DNA from: Calamus simplicifolius
Taxonomy: Eukaryota; Streptophyta; Magnoliopsida; Arecales; Arecaceae
Direction: 5' to 3'
Length of the DNA stretch: 64,000 nucleotides
Assembly: GCA_900491605.1 (NCBI GenBank)
Contig: UESW01003829.1
Location: 1,423,478-1,487,477, forward strand
Positions 35,481 to 47,213 of the stretch are shown here, piece after piece; position 1 is the first letter of the stretch; every line of letters starts with the position of its first letter. Below the pieces are notes generated by a model. It searched no databases. It had not been told where the DNA came from and saw only the letters and a list, made by a program, of their open reading frames with translations. The position numbers were made by a program, and so were the translations under genes.

Positions 35481-36949
35481 CGATGGACCCGCGTTTGCGT
35501 TTATTCCCCTCCTTATTTTATTTTTTTTTAAAAAAAACAGAATTTCAATAACAAGTAATTCGGTCAGATCATTATATTCGAATATTTAAGAATTAACGGG
35601 TCACATATTATTATAAGAATGCCAATTTAATGGTAAAACCTTCTCATAGCGGAGAGCAATGCATGACGCCTAACTGAAAATTATTACCAATCTGATTTAA
35701 TAGGATCATATTGGTTCAGTTCTAAATGCCCATAGAATCAATTCTCAACCCAAAATTTTAAAATAATTCGATTTAGTTTTGCTTCAGGGTTGATCCCCTG
35801 ATATAGGAGAACCAACCATACGATTTTTTTTAAAAATATTTGACATTAAATTAATTAACAAATATCACATATTTTTATTTAATATAACTAAGGATAAAAA
35901 TTTACAATTATATATTAGATAAGTGTTAAAGGATCATAACATAAAAATTAGAAAGGAAATAGGTTTTATTATGAAATGAATTTAAAACTAATATGATTTA
36001 GGTGGGTTGGTTTTGGGTTGGTTCCAAATATGATCGATTTGATTCTAAGTTTAAAATTCTAAATTGATCTTAATTGTATGGGTTCTAAATTTTAGTTCGA
36101 AATTGATCCAAACTAATCCATGTAATTGTTCATGTTATTGTTGCTCTTGAGTTGTACTCTCCAACCAGCAAATTCCTTTTGTTCTCAAAATTTTTTTATT
36201 AAATCTTTCATATATATATAAATCATAATTAGGAATATCTACTTGGGTCAACCATCTCAAAATAATAGTAACGCTAAAGATTTTATATAGTTATTATTAA
36301 ATAAAAAAAACATATGGCATTTGTTGCTATAATACGTGACCTTCTATCACAATAGTATCATTAAAATCTGCTTTTCTATAAAGAATAAAATGTTATATAT
36401 AAAATAATAGAAGTCGTCTAATGTCAAAGTGATGGAGATGACCTGCATATTTAAAAAATTGCTTCGATGTTGAAGAATAATTACCAGATCAAAGAAAAGG
36501 AGTAGAGAAAAATATACGCCCTAAGAATACAGAATAATTTTGTTCAAATTAGCTATAATTACTCTCATTTTTTTATTTTTTAAATTATTTGGAATTTGTA
36601 AATTATAAATTTTAAGTACAATTTTATAATCAGGTGTAATTTAAAAAATAACAACTCCTCAAATAAAATCTCAATTAATTTTATTTCATTATTTGTAATT
36701 TTTTGTACATTTTAATCTATCAATAAAAATCAATACAAGTGTTACTTTTTCATGTGAAGTCAAATTTACTTATTTTTTCTAATAAATATCAGTTATTAAT
36801 ATTTTTTATAAATTATTTAAAAATTAGAAAAGGGCTGGTTTATGGGCCAACTTGACTCGGGCTCGTGGGCTAGCATGGCCCAGCACAAGCCGATTAGCTA
36901 TGGGCTGCAGCCCAGGTTAGGCCTAAGGAATCCATATTGGAAAGCCTTT

Positions 36950-37250
36950 TGTGCATTGCATATGGTGCAGGACGCTCGCAAGATTAGATGCGTGCGTATG
37001 ACAACGCATTTGCATTGTATGCGTATTCATATGCGCGTGCGACTAATCATCGCTTATGGTGCACATGCATAAGGATTTTATTGTCCATATTTTGGGTTAC
37101 AGAGGAATGCTGGTCTTCAAATGTATAATGGCTTGAAAACCTTTTTGTGCATTAGCACTACGCGTAGTGTGGGATGCATGCACAATGCATGGTAATTAAT
37201 CATGCGCATGCCAAAAAAAATGATTTTTTTTTTTTTTTTTGCATTGCACG
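36950..37250. promoter_or_regulatory. Cluster of GCAT/CATGCA and GCGC palindromes
   Basis: Many overlapping TGCAT, ATGCGT, CATGCA, GCGCGTGC and CACGTG-like words occur 0.7-1.0 kb upstream of the CCDC137-like start. CATGCA is the core of the plant RY element recognised by B3 factors. Function is inferred only from composition; it could equally be an old repeat. Confidence 0.3.
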
Positions 37251-37320
37251 TGTGTGCATATCAATCATGAGTTTTCCTAATTGCTTTGGTGAAACACTCG
37301 GTAACCATCAAGCTTATGGC

Positions 37321-37800
37321 TAGGGTTGTAATCGATACGAGCTGAGCTTTTCAGTGCTCAAGCTCTCATTAACAAATACTTAAGCTCGAGCTCATTTAAA
37401 TTTGAAAAATCCTGTTTGAGCTCGGCTCAGGCTCAAGCTCAAACTCGGCTCGAGTTCATTTATTTGGTATGATTATAAAGCTCGACAAGCTCGGCTTAGA
37501 AAAAGCTCATTTCAAGCTCGAGCTTGAATTGAGCTCGTTCCAAGCTCAACTCAAATTAAGCTTGTTTAAAGCTCGGTTCGAGAATTTAAAAAAAAAAGTT
37601 CGATTATTAAACCCAAAGAGCAGCCAGTAAAGATAAGAAGATGAAAGAATATCTTGTTTACAAGCTTCTAATCGAGTTGTCTTGTGAGGTTTTAATTGAA
37701 TTTTTATGTACTTAAGCTCGATTTATTTATCAAATGGGCTTTAAAATAAAGCTCATTTACATGATTAACCATGAATGAGCTTTAATCGAGCGAAGCGTCG
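37321..37800. repeat. AGCTCG/CGAGCT-rich repeat, probably a non-autonomous DNA element
   Basis: Dense copies of agctcg, gagctc and ggctcga on both strands, ending in sequence (atcgagcgaagcgtcgattgg) that is loosely inverted relative to the start (gtaatcgatacgagctgagc). The ends are imperfect and no target duplication was found. Confidence 0.45.
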
Positions 37801-37966
37801 ATTGGTAACTCCTGAGCGGATCGGCTCAATTACAGCGCTACTTACGGCTTAGCACAGGACCGTTCGGACTATCAGGTATCATCTCCTCGCTTTCGGTACC
37901 GTTCCGGATCCCTCTTCGAGACTAAGCCTCGCGCGCCGCCGGGAGTTCGGAAGTAGTGGCGAGGCG

Positions 37967-40900
37967 ATGGGCGGCAAGGGGCGCCGGCGAAGGGAGAAGA
38001 ACTACCGAGCAGCGCACGGCGGTGACGCCCGTCTCCCTCCCCCTCCCAAACTCAAAGAGCTCGAGGCCCTTCCCTCCAAGCTCCGCAAGATCATGGAGTT
38101 CAAGAACCCCTCTTCCGCCAAGCCAGGTCTCTTCCCCTCCCTCTCTTCACTTTATCCTCTTCTTTGCCTTTTTGTTATTTTATTTTATTTTATTTTATTT
38201 ATTTTTGTACCGATACTTTAACAAGCTGAGTTTTTAGGGTCTTTGCAAAGTTCCAAGGATTCGGTGAATGAGAGGAGGAAAAGGGGCGTTGCTGGTGAAA
38301 AAGGAAAAGTAAGGATTGTTTTGAATTCAAATACTTCCGTTTTTTTTTTGCCAAAAGCTGTTCTTATACTGTGGAGATAGGGTTTTTCAATGTGGTTATA
38401 GAATTTGATGAGCTAGCGTGGTCTTATGTTCGTTATTTCTTGTTCTTGTAGCTTTGTTTACTTATATTGTTTCGTGTTGTTGGGTTATGGAAGGAGAGAC
38501 TTGGTCCTTGTAGCTTCTGGTCAAGTAAAATAACTGTCGGGATCTAGGAAGAGCATGAAGATAGTTCATGTGCTTGCCAGGGAAATTACCGCCGCAATGC
38601 TATGCAGGACAACGTATTGTAAAACATAAAAAGCCTGAAAATGTTTTCAAAATGATAATTGGAAGGTTTGTTCTTCGTAATCGTTCTATTGATGCAACTC
38701 TTGGCTTAGGGTAGGAGTTAATATATGTATTTTTAAATGGGATGGATTATGGGGAATTTAGAAGTCTAAGAAAAATGATATAGGATGTATATTACTTCTT
38801 TGTCCTAGATGACTTGATGACATATTGCAGTGTGCACCATCAATTTGTGATCCGTTGTATTGGAGTAAGGGCCAGAAATGCTGTTCTTTATCGAAATTAC
38901 TCTAGATCTGGTAGCTGTTACCACTGATTATGGACCAGGCCAGCCATAATCTATTTGGAATGTTTGAGAGGCTTGTCCACTCATTAAACGTAAGGCCATG
39001 CAAATATTCTTCATTTACAGTGTATTAGTAGATGTGGTAACATCTCTAGTTCTATTCCCCTTGCTGGAGAGAGAATTCAGTTTACAACAACTTTCAAAAT
39101 TTATATGGATTCTTTTGAGGACTTACATGTGGATATTGCCTTTTATGGGATGCTAAGACTTATGTTAAAAGAAGTCAAAGAACATAACATAAATTAGTAC
39201 TGTCTTTCTTTCTTGTACTGTGTAGTTGTATCATTGTCATTAATCAAGTATCAGAAATCAGTCTTACTGTTGAGAAGTGGTAAACAAATTGAATGTGGTC
39301 CTAGAAACAGCACACAATTTTACTGGCAAGTTGTTTAATAATATCATATATCACTGGAGTTGTAAAACGCTAATGTTCCATGATCTGTGAAATCTTTTTA
39401 ATTTTTATAAATTTTGGCCAATATCAAGAATTGTTGAGAAAAATTAGTAATAGATTTAAGGTATGATTTATATTATACATGGTCTTTGTTTATTAGTTTT
39501 TATTTGAGATCAAATGCTCAGAACATGGATAAAAACTACAAATTATATATGAGATATCGAGAAAGGGTACGATGATACAACTTTTTATTTTAAGAAGATT
39601 CCATCTAGTAGTTGTTAAATAACAAAGTTAACAGTAACAACAAACTAAAGCGAAGTTTTGAGAACAGTTTTTCTTTATCCTGATTAAGTAGCTGCACTTC
39701 CTCCCTTACTTGTCGACTAGTCAATGTCAAAAAATCTGCATGCCTAGTGAGAGGATTGATGTCAAGTTGGCAACCAGCTGTGACAACTTGCTCATGCCTT
39801 TGGTGCATAGGCCAAAAATGCCCGTCCATCTGGTACGAGATTGATGTCAGTTTGGTAACTAGCCATGATAACTTGCTTAAGCTTTGCTGCAGCTTTCTTT
39901 GTTGAGTTTTCAGACAGGGTTTGGCCGTTATTGTTGATTCCTTCAGATGACCATCCATGGAGATAATAGGACTTTAGGTATTAACAGTCTTAACTGTCCT
40001 TCTTCGTCCTTCTGCTCCCCCATCCTCTCCACCCATGTGCTTTTCTCCTTGTATCTTGCCAAATCCAGAAGGATATTGCCAATAGGCAATTAATGGTGAT
40101 CTAAGCTGCTTACTCACGTTATGATGGAATGAGGCTTCTGTTATGCTTATAATTTGTTGTAGCTGTTGGAAGCCATAAAATATTATATTGTGATTAGTGT
40201 TGTTATTGTTTTGGCTTGTACTTATTACCAATGCATTTTTCTTTGTGAATTTTAAGGATATTTTGTTATGATACTAAACCATGCAATAATAAAACTTGTA
40301 TGAAATTTTGATGCATCATTGAATGAAAGCTATTTTAATTTCTCATTCATGGGCTCTCCTTTTAAAGGGATACTTCCAATCGATGCAGCAAAGCTTCTTA
40401 TGTTCCTGTCTAAATTGTGTATATAATTATATAATTTATATTGATTTCTAGGATGCAATTCAACAGACTCATAAGTACTTTATCAAATTTTGAGGACAAT
40501 TTTTGGCTTATCTAAGTAATTACAGGAAATCCTTCTCATTTCCTTTTCTTTCTGGGTTTTCTATTAACTTGGCATTTCTTGTGTATGTTTGAAAATTTTG
40601 GCCTTTTATGATATTTCAATACTTGTTTTATGTGTATCAAATATAGTGTTCTGAATGTGGTCACAGAAAGCAAATCGAAAAGAGGTGGTGCATTCTTCTG
40701 CTGGTGTAAATTTAAGCGGGGGAGATAACTTCGAGAAGACAACATCAGACGAATATATAAATGGCAAAGATGCAACTACAAATTCAAGCATATACAATGA
40801 TGCTAAACAGAAACGAAAGAGGAAGGCAGTCAATGACTTACGCTTTCAGGAGTTAGATCAGGCCGCATCTAACTTAAGGAAGAAAAAGCGGAAGGAGTAA

Positions 40901-43900
40901 GTGTTTCTTTACATACCTACATGCATGCATGCATACATACATCTTGGTATCTCCATTTATTTTGAACAGGAAATTTTATTTTTTTATGTATTTTAGCTAA
41001 TATTGTGTCCACAACATTTTCTTGATTTTGCGACAAAAAATGCAACTTGAAAGCCTAATGACTATGGACTCTTATCCCTTATGAGCTTTGTGCTTTCTTA
41101 TATGCATAATTTTTTAAGAGCGGTATGGAGGAGGGGAATTCTGACAATTGTCAATTATCGAATGTATTAAACTTATACAAGGTTTTGTTGTTTTTTAACT
41201 AGTTCCTTATTATCCTTGCAGCATGGTTATATGTACTTCTGGTTCTATTTGACTAAATTTATATGTACAATGCCATGTCTTCTTGTTTCATTCCTTTCCT
41301 CTTGCACTTGTTTATATTGCTGTAGAAGTTATGCATGCCTTTCCATTTAATTTTTCAATGGGAATGTGGCTTTCTAGACTTTTCAATTCTTTTAATAAGT
41401 TGCTTCATGTTAAGTGCAGAAGTTATAGAATAGATATATATTGTAATGAGTTTAAACTCAACTCATCTAAGCCTTTTCCCAACTACATGGGGTCGGCTAC
41501 ATGAATCTGCTTCCTCCACTCTGCTCTATTCAGGATCAAGTTGACATTCAAATTATAAATAGTTTTATCTTTTTTAATTATTTCTGTCCATGTTAGTTTA
41601 GGTCTACCTTTACCTCTATCCTTACCATGAATTGTTAAAAGATCACTCTTTCTAACCGGAGCATCTAAAGGTCTACATTGTATATGTCTAAACCACCATA
41701 ATCGATTTTCTCTTATTTTATCTTCAATTGGGGCTACTCCTATCATTTCTCTTATATGTTTGTTTCTAATTTTATCTTTTAAAGTTTTACCATATATTCA
41801 TCTTAACATACGCATTTCTGTTATATTTAATTTATTCACATATTGTTTCTAAACTATATAATCATGTTGAAAATATAGTACATTAATTTTAGATTCATCT
41901 TTGTCAATATATTTTGTTGAATTAGAGCTCATGAAAAATTACAAATTATTGAATTGTTTTTTATTACTTGAGTCAAGAGTAATAATATGTTTGTAAATTC
42001 CCATGTAGAATAAGCGAGAATAATATTTGAATGATTCTATATGTGTTAATTTATAATAATTGAACAAATATGGTTATTTTCTTGCTTGAGTGATCGTAAT
42101 ATCATATAACTTAGCTTAGCTTGAAAGGGCCTTCTTTTGGGGCCTTGGGTTACCACAATTTCCTTTCACTTTGCAGTGGGTAGAAATATCACGTTTGTAT
42201 TCCAACAATTCCTAACCTACTGTTGGGAGGATCAGATGTTGAATTATATTGAATTTTTGTGATCTAGGTTTAAAATTTTATTTGAAACCATAATGTTTTG
42301 GCTGGAGTAATCTGTTGCTTCTCGATGGAAATTAAATATTAGGTTGCAGGTTGATGTCCTGTCTTAGCATATGAAATCTTTCTACCTAGGCTGCTGTAGT
42401 AGCTTTGAAATCTCATCAAAATATTTCTGCAGCACTCGCTTTGGTGATCTCCTACTAAAAATTTTTCTGCATTTTTTCTTGGTTTTCCCACACCTAAAGA
42501 TGATATTCATCCAGAAATGCTCATAGCTTAGCTAAAGTTTTTGTACATAAAATTGTTGATCCAGTAATATGTTGTTGCCAAGACTCATGGTTCTGGAGCT
42601 GGCCTATACCCAGTTTGGACCTGTAGACTTATGGATTAGGCATCGTGAATCTAACTTTTGATCCATGTGTCATGTAGTATGTTAGGCTATGAGTCTAATT
42701 GTCATTACCCCAATTTGACCCACACCTGAATGCGATCTGGCATATAGTTTATTAATTTACTCTTACACCTTTAGCATTTCTTGTAAAATATATTAATTCT
42801 ATTTTAAAGCTGTGCCATTAACGAATTCCTCAGAGGAAATGACAAGAATTTAGCTAGCTAAATAATAGTATCTGCTTGGGACCTGTATCTGGACTTGGTC
42901 CATGCTTGATCCAAACTCGATGAGTGTCTGGTAGGATATGGAGTCTTAATGTACCTGCACTGAAATTTTAGATCCAATTAGTCTTATGAATTTTCTCATG
43001 CCTGAAATTGGACCCAATCAGATTCTTAGATAGGTAAGATTTGACTAGAGTTTAGAGTTAGACCCAAACATGTGAGTTTGGGCTTGGAGGTGTTGACCCA
43101 AGCCAACCTTGTAACACTCTTATCTAGTAGCGTGATTAACGAGCTTCAAAGAAAGGGAATTTCAGATCTACAACAAAAAGAAGTGTGTATTTTGGTGTCT
43201 AGGGTTGATAACAGGCCTCTTGGTAGGCCCAAGGTCTATCACGCTGGCCTTGGACCAAAGTGTATTTATTGCTTTGCAAGTTATCCATGCTGCCAATCTA
43301 GAATGGTGGAGCGGCTTGTGAAATATATGTTGGCATATAACAGTGATGGGGTGGAAACTAGGGTATTTCATCATTTGTCTTAGCAATTTGGCTCTTTTGT
43401 AGTCCATTACCTTTTTTTTCTCTTAATCATATATATTGGCTTTTGCATTTTCTCAATGAAAGTTGGTGGGCTTTATTCTGATTTTCCTTTAAAAACAAAA
43501 ATATTTATTCTCCTGAGGTGCTGCCCTGCAGATCCCCTTCCCCCTGGGGGATATGTATTATTGGGAGTAGGAAAATAGCAAATTATGTCTAGCAAATTAA
43601 ATTAGTTATCTGCAAACTTTTACGCTTGTCTTAAAGCTAACATCTTGTCAAATCTTGACCAAATTCAAGAAGCTACAGCTTTCAGTTAGTTTTTATATCT
43701 TTCTGTCGATTTGAAAAAGCAGGCCATAAGCTTTTTCTTTAATGAATCTTTTCTGATCTATTTTTGAGTCTGAACAATGAACTGTTACGAATTGTAATTT
43801 GTTTTTAGCATTTTTCTTTAAAGTATTTTTGGTGCCATCTTATTTTGGTATGCCATCTGTACAGGTATCTTGAAGCCAAAAGAAGAAGCACAAGAAAGTT

Positions 43901-44226
43901 AAGACAGATGATGTTTTGGACTTCCCTGGACATGAAGAAATCAGATTTGGCGAAGTTGTTGAAGCTCCACCCAAGTTATCACTTCCTAAGGTATTATTTC
44001 TGAATTGTGTCCTTGTAAATAAGTTTTATATAACTAATTGTTATCTTGAGCTTTGAAAGATTTGACAAAATTGTTATGAACATCTGTTTTGAAGGCTTTG
44101 AAGAAACCCTTTGATGCTTCACATGAAAGAATGAGGTTGCAGGCAATTGAGTCTTACAGGAATCGCAGAGGATGGACATCTAGACCTGGAATCAAACTTC
44201 CAACTGTACCAGAAAACCCATCTTGA
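37967..44226 (+). CDS. CCDC137-like small basic protein, probably nucleolar
   Basis: A Lys/Arg-rich protein of about 239 residues resembling the CCDC137 family, whose animal members sit in the nucleolus. Exons: 37967-38126, 38238-38308, 40667-40896, 43865-43990, 44095-44226. The N-terminus is MGGKGRRRREKNYR with PPPPKLKELEALPSKL. The middle exons hold basic clusters (KQKRKRKAV, NLRKKKRKE). Exon 4 holds the family-like signature IRFGEVVEAPPKLSLPK, and exon 5 holds ERMRLQAIESYRNRRGW. Exon 4 is one base short in an A-run (43878-43881): the phase entering from exon 3 and leaving into exon 5 requires 127 bp, but only 126 are present. Without that base the frame leaves the KKHKKVKTDD region. The CCDC137 assignment rests on the FGEV-APP motif and composition. 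Confidence 0.82.
38176..38206 (+). repeat. (TATTT)n microsatellite in intron 1
   Basis: About six near-perfect TATTT units just after exon 1 of the CCDC137-like gene. Confidence 0.85.
38309..40666 (+). other. CCDC137-like intron 2 (2.4 kb)
   Basis: Mostly unique AT-rich intron. It contains a 117-codon minus-strand open frame (39605-39958) with an internal imperfect repeat (two copies of a gaTTGATGTCA(a/g)TTGG(c/t)AAC segment near 39756 and 39839) and no recognised domain. I do not call it a gene. Confidence 0.5.
41455..41845 (-). mobile_element. RTE-type LINE 3' fragment (copy F) in CCDC137-like intron 3
   Basis: The minus strand encodes the C-terminus of a LINE reverse transcriptase: VAPIEDKIRENRLWWFRHIQ, then RPLDAPVRKSDLL, GKGRPKLTW and AEWRKQIHVADP. 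The conserved tail and a TTGAG-type end follow. The 5' end is truncated near 41845. A target duplication is not clear. The rest of intron 3 (40897-43864) shows no further gene. Confidence 0.88.
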
Positions 44227-47213
44227 TTGTTGTTTGCACTACCTTTCTGGGATCTCCTGTCTTGGTCCTTAACTTTGGTGGTTTCATAGACCTAGCACTA
44301 ATTTCATGCTTTTGTGATTCTCCTTTTAAGGAGCATGGAAATGTCCACCAGTTGACACTTCTGATTGGGCTACACCAACTTGAGCATGCCTTCATCCTGA
44401 TCTAACACTGCATAAGCGTTTGTACATGTTGCCTCTGTGAGGAAATTGAGATTAATTTTGCCATCAGGCCGTCTTAATGATGCATTCCTTATTGTTTTGA
44501 GTTGAATTAAGAATCCATATATGCAAACAAACTACTGAAGTATTATCTTTCTGTTAGACTTATGTTTTTTCCATGATCTTAATGAAGCATTCCTTAATGT
44601 TCTGAGTTAAATTAGTGCATATATACAGGCAATCTGCTTAAGGATGAGTTTTGAAGTTTTTTCAGCATCTGCATTTATACAGTTATGGTATCCCTACAAT
44701 TAACAACCACCATGGGCAACGTTCAAAGAAGTAGTATGGTCATGGCCTCTGCTGGAGAAGATGTCTAATGCTTAGTCTGTACCCGTTCATCCGGTTGTTC
44801 CATCTGGGTGACCAAGAGGAACAAGCATGTACTATAGGTCTAATTTTTGTTGTTCAAGAATTACCTAGAAGAGCAGCATGCTGGCATATGGGTAGTTTAA
44901 TCCTGTGTTACAGGACTTCGTGAAATTTGGTGAGTGAAAGCTTTTTCTTTCATTGATTTCCAAATATTATCTGACATGTTGTCACGGGACCTGGCATGTT
45001 TGCAATTAATCCTGAGGGTCCAACCCAACCTGGTGGACTAAATAGCCAGTTAATCAATCCTTGTTCAACTGCTCATTTTTGGTACGAGGAAAGAACCATT
45101 GAGACCTCAGAACATAATTTCTATATTTTTTTTCATCACTCATATCCTCTGAATTTATGAAAATAAATAACACATAAATCTCATTAGAATATGATGCCAA
45201 TGGCCATTAGAACATGATACTTTTGCTCTGCTCTGAGTTGTGATGTGGTGGGAACATGCTTACTGGCATAGAGAGTTCACATAGTAAATTAGTAATTGTA
45301 TTCATATTATAAATTTAAATATGTGGATTTATTTGATTAAAAAATCATTTTATATATTCGATTGCTTCTTATGATTGAATAAAACATACAACTAAGTTTG
45401 GATAAGAAAAAAGGTGATGATAAGATAAAAGCTTTTAGTTGCTCTATAAACTTAAAGAAGGGACATTTTCTGTCTTTGATTAGTAATACATTTTTTCAGC
45501 TCCAGCCTCATATTTTTCTTCATCTTAATTTCAAAAATTTGAAATCTTTGATATGCAAAGTTTGTGGACGAGTATCAGAAGGCAGTTGCTTATTTTATCT
45601 TTTAACTCTGGAGTCCTTAAATCCCTTGTTTCTATAGGAGATGTGAAGGTAGTATTCCTTAATCTTAATATTCAAGATATATGGTTTTGTTATGGTAAAG
45701 ATTCTGGTAATTACTATGCTTATGGAAGAGCTGATTGGTTTAAGAGAGCGATGGTATTTTCAACTTAATTTAGAAAAAAGAAGAAAGGATGGCTGGAGGT
45801 CAAGTCAATCGAGACGTGCAAGCAATTGGAAAATGAGTATCTGCTAGTAGTTAGAAAATGAGTATCTAATCAAGATTGATGAACAAGTGCTTTAGAGTGA
45901 TAATGTTGGTGGTCAAGTTTTGAATCATCAAGTGTATATTTAGGGCTTAATTTTTTTATGTTTTACAAATTTGTGTTCTAAATATGATCATTTCTTCATT
46001 TACATATTTGTCATAGTTATTAGAGAAATAGGAGGCTATCAACTCGTTTGATCATGTGTTCACTATGATATATAATGCATCCTATAATGGCACATTATAT
46101 TTAGCATGTGTGAGTTTAATCAATTGGTTATTGGCTTGTCTAAAAATTGATGGTATCATTATATGTTAGCGATGATTAGTTTATTAGGAGTTGTTAGTCT
46201 ACTTTTATAAGCATTTAGAAGAGCTTTCCTTTGAATTAGATCATTTATTAGTGGATGGTTTTGATGAGCTTAAATTTTCAAATAAGGTGCGCCTTTGGTG
46301 CAGTCTTATAGGATTGGGCTGTTGAATCCCTTCTAAATTGAGCAGTGGTCTCATATTCGGATTAACGCCTTTGGCAAAAGGTTCTTTGAATTAATCAATG
46401 GCTTTGGTTGAAGTTTTTTCTGATTGAGACTTTCCTTTTAGAGAGGACATGTAGCGATTTAGTCAATCATATCATGCCACCTTCTAATCATTCATCATAA
46501 GTTACTGTCAAATCAACCTAACAGCTCAACTTCTATATTAACATGCGGGTCCAACTCTTATCATGTTAGCATCCACTTTTATATTCTTTCGATCAATATC
46601 CAAATAAGTATTCATGCAAGTTTAAAACATAAATGAACATGAATTTATATATTTGTATTCATAACCATATTCATAAAAAAAAATAAAAAAAATGAATATA
46701 CTGATATCCCACTTCCTTTTCAGCCTTGTTTAGAAGAGAACGTCTGTCTAATTTTTTGTATCACGTCAGCTAAATCCCACCCTATGGCATTCATATTTCT
46801 TTATGATCATTGTCTCTTTCATCCACATTTCTCTATACTTCTTGACTCCTTCATAAATTTGATTTTGTGGGCACTAGGATAGGCTGGCCGAGCATCCCAA
46901 AGGACCAAAACATACATATCTAGAGAAGAATAACCTATCAACCATAATGGGAGAACTTCAGTAGGTTGTCACTTTCATGTTGAAATTTAGTTCTAGGCAA
47001 TAATATCTCCATTATTTAGTAATATCTCGGCACTTATTTTCATGATGGAAGGTATGAACAGAAAAGATTTTCCAGTTCTCATGGGACGAAAATTCAGTTA
47101 CGGGATGGATTGATGGCAAGGCCAAACTTATTTTGCCAGTCCAGTTGATGTTCATATGAAAATTTCACAATACTTCACACCCTTAACATTATATAGCAGC
47201 TGGTGCATCCTAA
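44227..47213. other. Intergenic between the CCDC137-like and CYP704 genes
   Basis: The first few hundred bases are the 3' region of the CCDC137-like gene. The remainder is AT-rich, with two overlapping open frames at 45398-45768 that have no recognisable domain and no splice or homology support. Nothing else can be assigned. CYP704 ends at 47214. Confidence 0.55.

Larger units (their letters stand above)
35481..37966. other. Divergent intergenic region between NUDT14 and the CCDC137-like gene
   Basis: Contains both upstream regions (NUDT14 leftwards, CCDC137-like rightwards). The first 100 bp next to NUDT14 are GC-rich leader; then comes AT-rich DNA, a GCAT/ATGC-rich patch (36950-37250) and an AGCTCG-rich repeat (37321-37800). 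No clear TATA box near either start. Confidence 0.6.

Noticed and set aside
43072..43383. 103-codon frame in CCDC137-like intron 3
   Set aside because: No recognisable domain; probably an old dispersed repeat.
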